Shown: positions 33,919 to 39,331 of the stretch, one piece after another
Layout: every line of letters starts with the position of its first letter
Numbering within the stretch: the first letter of the stretch is position 1
NCBI GenBank assembly: GCA_028684435.1
Contig: JAQUFX010000003.1
Span: 1 to 39,331, forward strand
DNA from: Bacilli bacterium
GTDB lineage: Bacteria > Bacillota_I > Bacilli_A > RF39 > UBA660
Reading direction: 5' to 3'
Length of the DNA stretch: 39,331 bases
Position numbers and translations under genes: made by a program
The notes under the pieces: generated by a model
Database searches by the model: none
What the model saw: the letters and a program-made list of their open reading frames with translations, nothing else
What the model was told of the DNA's origin: nothing

Positions 33919-35676
33919 TTAATTATTATTTGTACTAACATAATCCTCTGATGAACATTGAATAGTAGTTTCAATACCATCATTATCAATATAATTACAA
34001 TCCAGCATATCGCTTAATCCTTCTTGACAATTATAAGCTTGAAAGCATATATCATTAGTTTGTATAACCTGACTAGTTAAATCTTTATATATTGAAAAAA
34101 TTTTATTAAATCCAGCATTATTAATTAATTTATTATAAATATTATTAAAATCTTCATCAGTTAATGCCGCATAATCAACACTATTACTAACATCTAGTTC
34201 TTTTATAACTTCATTATATTTTAAAGAATAATTAATATTTAAACCAACAGTATATCCTTCCATAGTCATCGAATATTGTATATTAGTATTTTCTCCCTCA
34301 GTTTTTATTGTTACATTTCCAGAGTAAACTTCTTTCGCATTTAAATAATATTGATAATTATAATTATTAATATTATTTTTAGTTATTATAACCATTTCTT
34401 CTGAGTTAGTTTCTTCAATTATAATTTCGAATTTTTTAAATTCTTTAGTTTTATTATCAGTATATATTGCTATTTTAATAATGTTAGAAGAATTACTCGG
34501 TTCATTAAATTCAACTAAAACTTCTCTTATATAATTATTTATTTCTTTTTCTTCAGTATTTAAAACATTACTTAAACTAGTTTTAAATTTAGTACTATTA
34601 TCTAAATATGTAAATATATCTTTTATTAATGCAACACTATTATTATTATTTAAAAATAATATACTTTTCGTAATACCATCAGTTTCTTCCTTAATAAAAT
34701 ATTCATCTTTTAAAGAAATAGTTAACGATTTTTGCATCTCTTCAATTACAATTTTATGATCATCACTATATTCAGATCTAGTAAACATATCATTATAATT
34801 TTCAATATCAGAACTTAAATATTTATCATAAATATTATTTAATAAAACATAACCTTTATTATTTTTAAAGTAAACATTCGCTTTTAATAATTCAGCATCT
34901 TCGTAAGTACTATTAAAAGATACTAAGGCTACTTTATTTTTATAATCAATACCATATTCAGCACTGATAAAAATATTATTTAATATCTTAAATATTTCTA
35001 GTTTGGTATTATCAATATTATCTCCTGTTATATTAGATTTTAAACTAAATGTACCGTTTATAATATCATTATTTTTATCTAATAATGTAGTGGTATTTAA
35101 AAACACACTGTTTATTACCGTATTAAATATTTGCCTTGGTGTTGTTTTAACTAATGTTTTACTAAAAAGTGCTCCCCCAATACCTAATAAAGCTATTAAA
35201 AATATTACCATAATGTTCAGAAACAAAATACATTTCTTTTTAGGTTCATCTTTATTATAAGATGGTTGATAAGAATTTTGTGTCTTTATATTATTATTTG
35301 ATTCTTGATAAGGTACTTCCGGCTCTAAAGGAATATTTAAATTTTGAGCTGGAGGTGCTGTTTGAATATCATTAAAAGATTGATAAGTCATTGGTTGATC
35401 AATACTATTATTTAATGTTTCTCCAGTAGTTGTTGATTGATTATTACTCAATGTCTGAGCTGAAATTATAGGTTCAACATTATTATTAAGAGTTTCAATT
35501 GTAGTATTAGGCTGAACATTAGCATTGAAATTTTGTGCGACTATATCTTGATTAATATTAATCGCTTTATTTTGTTCTAATAAATCTAAGTTTTGTAATT
35601 CAAAAATAGTTTTACCACAACTAGGGCAAAAAGAATTATTATTACTTAGTTCAATATTACAATTTTTACATTTCAT
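33919..35676 (-). CDS. Zinc-ribbon membrane protein with large extracytoplasmic domain
   Basis: A 585-aa protein of unknown function. A zinc ribbon occupies residues 3-20 (CxxC at C3/C6 and C17/C20). An Asn/Gln/Thr-rich low-complexity linker runs to about 140. One TM helix (ILFLNIMVIFLIALLGIGGALF) is at about 151-172. About 410 extracytoplasmic residues follow, with four cysteines near the C-terminus (NDICFQAYNC, LDCNYID, TIQCSSE) that could form two disulfides. The layout resembles TcaA/YvbJ-type zinc-ribbon membrane proteins, but the outer domain is not recognised. It is divergent from nothing and lies upstream of the hrcA promoter with its own terminator. Confidence 0.8.
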   Translation of the reverse strand: MKCKNCNIELSNNNSFCPSCGKTIFELQNLDLLEQNKAININQDIVAQNFNANVQPNTTIETLNNNVEPIISAQTLSNNQSTTTGETLNNSIDQPMTYQSFNDIQTAPPAQNLNIPLEPEVPYQESNNNIKTQNSYQPSYNKDEPKKKCILFLNIMVIFLIALLGIGGALFSKTLVKTTPRQIFNTVINSVFLNTTTLLDKNNDIINGTFSLKSNITGDNIDNTKLEIFKILNNIFISAEYGIDYKNKVALVSFNSTYEDAELLKANVYFKNNKGYVLLNNIYDKYLSSDIENYNDMFTRSEYSDDHKIVIEEMQKSLTISLKDEYFIKEETDGITKSILFLNNNNSVALIKDIFTYLDNSTKFKTSLSNVLNTEEKEINNYIREVLVEFNEPSNSSNIIKIAIYTDNKTKEFKKFEIIIEETNSEEMVIITKNNINNYNYQYYLNAKEVYSGNVTIKTEGENTNIQYSMTMEGYTVGLNINYSLKYNEVIKELDVSNSVDYAALTDEDFNNIYNKLINNAGFNKIFSIYKDLTSQVIQTNDICFQAYNCQEGLSDMLDCNYIDNDGIETTIQCSSEDYVSTNNN

Positions 35677-35750
35677 TTTTTAGTTACCCTTCTATTATAA
35701 ATAATTGTATCATAAAATTGATTTATTTGGCGATTTTTTTCAATTATTAA

Positions 35751-35778
35751 ATAAAAACTAGATTTCTCTAGTTTTTAT
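35751..35778 (-). terminator. Terminator of frr
   Basis: Minus strand: ATAAAAACTAGA pairs with TCTAGTTTTTAT, 4-nt GAAA loop. The frr stop codon (35775-35777) is inside the 5' arm. Confidence 0.8.
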
Positions 35779-36317
35779 ACAGTCATTAATTCTTTTTCTT
35801 TTTCTTTTAACATTTCTTCAATAATTTTATTATATTTTTGGGTTAAATCTTGGATATCATCATAATAAGCATCTGTTTCATCTTCAGGTAATTCAGCTTT
35901 TTTTATTAAATTACGACTATCTTCTCTAACTTGTCGAATTCCTACTTTTCCTTCTTCGGCCATTTGTTTTACTTGTTTAACAAAATCTTTGCGTCTTTCT
36001 TCATTTAATTCTGGCACTGTTAAAATAATAAATTCTCCATTATTGGTAGGAGTAATACCAAGATTAGCTTCAAATAAAGCTTTATCAATATCTTTTAAAG
36101 CACTTTTATCAAAAGGCTTTATAAATAATTGTCTTGCTTCAGGAATAGTAATATTTACTAAAGAATTAAGAGGTGTTAAAGCCCCATAATAATTTACCAT
36201 TATGCCATTTAACATAGCTGGATTAGCCCTACCTGCTCTTACATTTTCCATTCTGTTTCCGAAGTTAGTTATTACTTTTTTCATTTTTATTTCGGTATCA
36301 TTTATAATATTTTCCAT
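35775..36317 (-). CDS. frr: Ribosome recycling factor
   Basis: A 180-aa factor that, with EF-G, splits post-termination ribosomes. Three-helix bundle plus beta domain: VRAGRANPAMLNGIMVNYYG, LNSLVNITIPEARQL, and ISP-type helix PELNEERRKDFVKQVKQMAE, then VGIRQVREDSRNLIKK. Near full length (about 185). It has a strong AAGGAG SD. The usual partners tsf and pyrH are not beside it. Confidence 0.97.
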   Translation of the reverse strand: MENIINDTEIKMKKVITNFGNRMENVRAGRANPAMLNGIMVNYYGALTPLNSLVNITIPEARQLFIKPFDKSALKDIDKALFEANLGITPTNNGEFIILTVPELNEERRKDFVKQVKQMAEEGKVGIRQVREDSRNLIKKAELPEDETDAYYDDIQDLTQKYNKIIEEMLKEKEKELMTV

Positions 36318-36348
36318 TTTATCTCCTTAATTTTATTATACTTTAAAT

Positions 36349-37008
36349 TCAATTATTTGCAAGTGCTAGAACACTTATTAATATCCCTAATAAAGTAGTC
36401 ACCTCTAAAACAACGATAGTAATTATAGCACCTCTTGTTGAGTCTTGTTTTTCTTTAAATTTTAATGCTTTAATTCTAATATCTTCTTTATGATGCTCTT
36501 TTTCTAAATCAGCTTGTTTTTTAGCAACGATATTAACATATTTATTTAAAAATTTGTTTTCTTTATTATTTAATCCACTATTTTCAAGTTTGACTTTTAA
36601 ATAATAAATAAAAATATCTAAAGCATTTTGTTTATCAGAATTTAAACTTCCTTTATCCATCTCTGATAATAAAATATCGGCTAAAGCAAATAAATCATTA
36701 GTATTTTCTTTAGAGATTTCTTTTCCATTATAAAGCATATCTAAAATTCTTTTAAATTCATTTTCACTTATAAGTAATTCTTCAGGTTCATTGATTTCTT
36801 TTACTTGTATTTCATTTAACCTTAATGTTAAAGAATCATTTATTATATCTAATCCATCAATTTTATCAAAAGAATTATCATTATATTCTTCTATTTCATT
36901 TAAATAATCATTTATTAATTCTTCATCATTAATCTGTTTAATTAAATCAATAATTTCATTTAAATTGATAATTTTATTTTCTTCAATAATTGGGCTTAAT
37001 TTATCCAT
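36349..37008 (-). CDS. Unknown helical protein with C-terminal membrane anchor
   Basis: A 219-aa protein I do not recognise. It is acidic and helical over about 1-185, with repeated Glu/Asn/Asp/Leu patterns (LIKQINDEELINDYLNEIEE) and a Lys/Glu-rich coiled-coil stretch before the end. A single TM helix closes the protein (IITIVVLEVTTLLGILISVL), suggesting a tail-anchored cytoplasmic protein. It starts 14 nt after the prepilin-like gene with SD AAAGGAG, so it may belong to the same transcript and serve the pilin-like proteins (inference). Confidence 0.7.
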   Translation of the reverse strand: MDKLSPIIEENKIINLNEIIDLIKQINDEELINDYLNEIEEYNDNSFDKIDGLDIINDSLTLRLNEIQVKEINEPEELLISENEFKRILDMLYNGKEISKENTNDLFALADILLSEMDKGSLNSDKQNALDIFIYYLKVKLENSGLNNKENKFLNKYVNIVAKKQADLEKEHHKEDIRIKALKFKEKQDSTRGAIITIVVLEVTTLLGILISVLALANN

Positions 37009-37022
37009 AATTAACTACTCCT

Positions 37023-37475
37023 TTACTCAAATGCAACTGATGCAAAATTTATCTTTGAAGGTATATCATCTGATTTGAATTTTACTACTATATTTATTTT
37101 ATTTTTTTCATAATCATTCCACTTATTAAAATAAGCAATACTCGAACCTTCTAATTTAGGTATTTCTGCTTTATAATCGAAATTTTTCGGTATTACATAT
37201 ATTTTATCAATTGATAAATTATCTATAATAAACTTTAAATCATTAATAGAGGTATCTGGTTTATAAATTGTAAAAGTAGAAACATTATTATTATCTATTA
37301 AATAATCACCAACGAAATAAGCCTTATAAATATATTCAACATTATCATAATTATTTTTTACTTGTAACCTAGAAATAATAACTGAATATGATGAATACAA
37401 TGAAATTAAACCAACCATTAATATGGTAATAACAATAATAGTTTCAATCATTACAAATCCTTTTGTATTTTTCAT
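37023..37475 (-). CDS. Type IV prepilin-like protein
   Basis: A 150-aa protein with a class III (prepilin) signal: MKNTKG, then FVMIETIIVITILMVGLISL. Cleavage would follow G6, giving mature F1 and Glu5, the residue needed for pilin assembly. The rest is a small globular domain without cysteines. The start at 37475 is one base after the stop of the gene upstream; longer reads lack a prepilin N-terminus. A prepilin peptidase and assembly ATPase must be elsewhere if the system works. It could be a competence-type or type II-like pseudopilin. Confidence 0.75.
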   Translation of the reverse strand: MKNTKGFVMIETIIVITILMVGLISLYSSYSVIISRLQVKNNYDNVEYIYKAYFVGDYLIDNNNVSTFTIYKPDTSINDLKFIIDNLSIDKIYVIPKNFDYKAEIPKLEGSSIAYFNKWNDYEKNKINIVVKFKSDDIPSKINFASVAFE

Positions 37476-37476
37476 A

Positions 37477-38748
37477 CTATCCACACCATCTTTTATCGAC
37501 ATTATAATTATTGCGAATTTCATCTAGAGTTAATGCTTTATTATATATTCTTAATGATTTAAAATTAGTCACATTTCCGATATATAATATATCATTTAAA
37601 TTAATAGTTGGAGCATTATAAGCAGAAATCAAATCCATTTTTTTACTATTTATATATATAATTATATTATTATTAGTATTTTTGACAATCGAAATAGTAT
37701 AAGATTCTGTAATATTATTAAAAGTATTTAAAACTCCTCCAATAGTTAAATTTACTCTACCTGAAGCTAAGGTACTATTTATAAAATTACTTATAGTAGA
37801 AGTTGATAAATTAAAGTTTCCATAACTTTTGAATTCAATAGTATATTCGTTTTTTAATGATTCGAAAATATTTAATTTAGTATCTAAAGTACCATTTAAT
37901 GTAATTCCATTTGTTTTATCATTAGTATAATTAATATCTGATTGACCAAAAGTATTATTTCCAGATAAATCAGTTATTAAATTAGTATTTGATGTTTTTA
38001 AACCTTTATTACCAGATATATTTAAATAATCATAATGTAATATTAAAGAGTCATTTAGAGCATAATATGCAAAAGTATATGGATCTAAATATAATCCTTT
38101 GCCTCCTAAAATTAGAGCATTTTTACTTATATTAATAGATAATCTTATTGGATACTGATTAGGAGCTATTAAAGTATTATCATATTCATTACACCCTACA
38201 CAACTTTTACGTAAATAAAATTTAGGGCTAGCTTTTTTATCATCATAATAAATATATTCATTTTGATAATCTAATAATGCGTTTTTAATAATTTCTTTGG
38301 TTTCATTATGAAAATTATCAAGCTGGGTTTTAGTCAAATAAGTTACATGAGAATAATTTTCTTCTCCACCTGTTGTATATAAATTGTAATATAAATCAAG
38401 TTCATTTTGCATTGTCGTACCATCAGCATATTTATTAGTAGCAAATAAAACCGTAGCACTTACTAAATTGATTGTATTAGCATCAATACTTGCTACTACC
38501 CACAATTTATCACTAATATTTATTGATCTTTCATTTGAAAAAAGAGACATTTTTACATAATCACCAATTTTTAATTCAGTCGCAGTTCGATTATTTATAT
38601 TTGATAATTCATCTTTAACATTATTTGTTAAATTATTTAATAATAATCTATTATGAACATAAGTTGCAACTAATGCCAGTAAAAGAGCACAAAACACTAA
38701 AAAAAAGGAATATAATAATGATGTTGCAATAAAACCATTTTTTTTCAT
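37477..38748 (-). CDS. Prepilin-like protein with C-terminal LamG/ConA-like domain
   Basis: A 423-aa protein. The N-terminus MKKNG then FIATSLLYSFFLVFCALLLA resembles a prepilin signal with cleavage after G5, but position +5 of the mature protein is Ser, not Glu. A middle domain (about 55-200) holds a CVGC pair (C183, C186). The C-terminal part (about 245-420) looks like a LamG/concanavalin-type jelly roll: GITLNGTLDTKLNI, YTIEFKSYGNF, NNNIIIYINSKK, and the typical closing SLRIYNKALTLDEIRNNYN. It abuts the smaller prepilin gene. A tip adhesin or minor pseudopilin is the favoured reading (inference). SD AGGAG. Confidence 0.75.
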   Translation of the reverse strand: MKKNGFIATSLLYSFFLVFCALLLALVATYVHNRLLLNNLTNNVKDELSNINNRTATELKIGDYVKMSLFSNERSINISDKLWVVASIDANTINLVSATVLFATNKYADGTTMQNELDLYYNLYTTGGEENYSHVTYLTKTQLDNFHNETKEIIKNALLDYQNEYIYYDDKKASPKFYLRKSCVGCNEYDNTLIAPNQYPIRLSINISKNALILGGKGLYLDPYTFAYYALNDSLILHYDYLNISGNKGLKTSNTNLITDLSGNNTFGQSDINYTNDKTNGITLNGTLDTKLNIFESLKNEYTIEFKSYGNFNLSTSTISNFINSTLASGRVNLTIGGVLNTFNNITESYTISIVKNTNNNIIIYINSKKMDLISAYNAPTINLNDILYIGNVTNFKSLRIYNKALTLDEIRNNYNVDKRWCG

Positions 38749-38824
38749 TACGATACTCTCCTATCATTATCATTATAATATAAAAAGATAATAAAAAAAA
38801 GGAATATTTAAAACAAGTCTTAAT

Positions 38825-39142
38825 TTAACTACTTATAATTTTAATTATTAAATCCATATTATCATCTTTAGCCATAATATTTCTTTTTATTAAATGACAT
38901 TTTTGGCATTTATATACTATTTTATAATTGCCCTTTTTAGCAGGTTCTATTGAAATAGGTATTAAAATACCATGACAATTACATAATCTATCACCTGGAT
39001 TAATATCAACATGTTTAGAAGATAAACAGAAAGGACAATGATCTCTTGCTGTATATCCTAAAGCTTTTACTTCTTTATTACATACTTCACATTTAAAATC
39101 TTCATCTTTCATAATAAATTTAGCCGTATTAGTTTTATTCAT
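38825..39142 (-). CDS. RNHCP domain zinc-finger protein
   Basis: A 105-aa small protein of the RNHCP family, with three Cys pairs: FKCEVCNKEV, HCPFCLSSKHVDINPGDR, and YKCQKCHLIKRN. The signature here reads ARDHCPFC instead of RNHCP. The second half ends AKDDNMDLIIK. Function is unknown in the family; metal binding and possibly nucleic-acid binding are expected. It has SD AAGGA and stands alone at the right end of the window. Confidence 0.88.
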   Translation of the reverse strand: MNKTNTAKFIMKDEDFKCEVCNKEVKALGYTARDHCPFCLSSKHVDINPGDRLCNCHGILIPISIEPAKKGNYKIVYKCQKCHLIKRNIMAKDDNMDLIIKIISS

Positions 39143-39331
39143 AATTTTTTCCTTATATTATAAATAATTATAACATACAATTAAAAAGATAATCTATTAT
39201 TTTGATTGTGAAGTAAATAAGTAAATTCCAGTTTAGATATAAGAAAGCGGAAGTAAGTCTTAGAAGAAGTTCCAGTTTAAAGTATTGCAATATTAATTTT
39301 AATATTTATAATAAATCCTCGGATGTCTCTA
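39143..39331. other. Right-edge stretch without a recognised gene
   Basis: No gene is recognised. On the minus strand a 17-codon open frame (RDIRGFIINIKINIAIL) runs in from the edge and stops near 39280; it could be the end of a gene lying outside the window. TTCCAGTTTA occurs twice, 43 bp apart. Confidence 0.4.

Noticed and set aside
35003..35260. Plus-strand open frame opposite the zinc-ribbon gene
   Set aside because: Antisense shadow of a TM-encoding stretch.
35989..36189. Plus-strand open frame opposite frr
   Set aside because: Antisense shadow of a recognised gene.
39227..39279. Repeated TTCCAGTTTA at the right edge
   Set aside because: Only two 10-bp copies and no wider structure; too little to support a repeat element.
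1..39331. Mycoplasma-type genetic code (UGA as Trp)
   Set aside because: UGA ends yqfD, ruvX-ireB, grpE-hrcA and other ATGA-coupled genes at expected lengths, and Trp codons are UGG.

Overview
The window is very AT-rich, low-GC Gram-positive DNA. It carries about 42 genes, all on the minus strand except rnhC. Gene order follows the Bacillus core neighbourhoods: hrcA-grpE-dnaK-dnaJ; rpsU-yqfC-yqfD-ybeY-dgkA-cdd-era-yqzL-recO; and ireB-ruvX-yrzB-mltG-yrrM-yrrN-yrrO-greA. UGA is a stop (the ATGA overlaps and the yqfD end) and Trp is UGG, so the code is the standard bacterial one and this is not a Mycoplasma. Small genes, overlapping ORFs, many terminators and the presence of yqfC/yqfD suggest an uncultured, streamlined member of the Bacilli (the gut RF39/Erysipelotrichales-like range). 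That placement is inference. No rRNA, tRNA, CRISPR array or transposase was seen.

Layout, read down the minus strand from the right edge. 39.1-36.3 kb: an RNHCP-domain protein, two prepilin-like proteins (one with a C-terminal LamG/ConA-like domain), a tail-anchored unknown and frr. 35.7-33.9 kb: a zinc-ribbon membrane protein. 33.85-27.4 kb: a CIRCE-controlled heat-shock block (hrcA-grpE-dnaK, terminator, then pepF-dnaJ). 27.4-25.9 kb: lepB and holA, convergent with plus-strand rnhC. 24.9-23.6 kb: cvpA, a thioredoxin and rpsU. 23.5-17.1 kb: a tightly overlapping run yqfC-yqfD-vanZ-ybeY-dgkA-cdd-cdd2-era-unknown-yqzL-recO. Then a frameshifted dCMP deaminase gene and an unusually short alaS.

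Between alaS and lepA lies the accessory part of the window (about 10.3-14.8 kb): an ABC ATPase, two FtsX/MacB-like permeases (one frameshifted) and a 133-residue secreted protein of clearly higher GC. The block is bordered by a near-identical 28-bp inverted repeat. It looks like a small peptide/ABC-transporter cassette of bacteriocin or peptide-sensing type, and it is the best candidate here for an undescribed system.

From 10.3 kb to the left edge come lepA, hemW, a secreted cohesin/cadherin-like surface protein, a glycerophosphodiesterase, then the ireB-to-greA block. That block contains what looks like a complete tRNA wobble 5-methoxyuridine pathway (two U32 proteins plus a TrmR-type methyltransferase) and cell-wall genes (mltG, ireB).

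Two features recur: stop codons lying inside terminator hairpins, and Shine-Dalgarno (SD) sequences lying inside the end of the upstream gene or inside a hairpin. Three single-base frameshifts, in two genes, could be real decay or sequence error.
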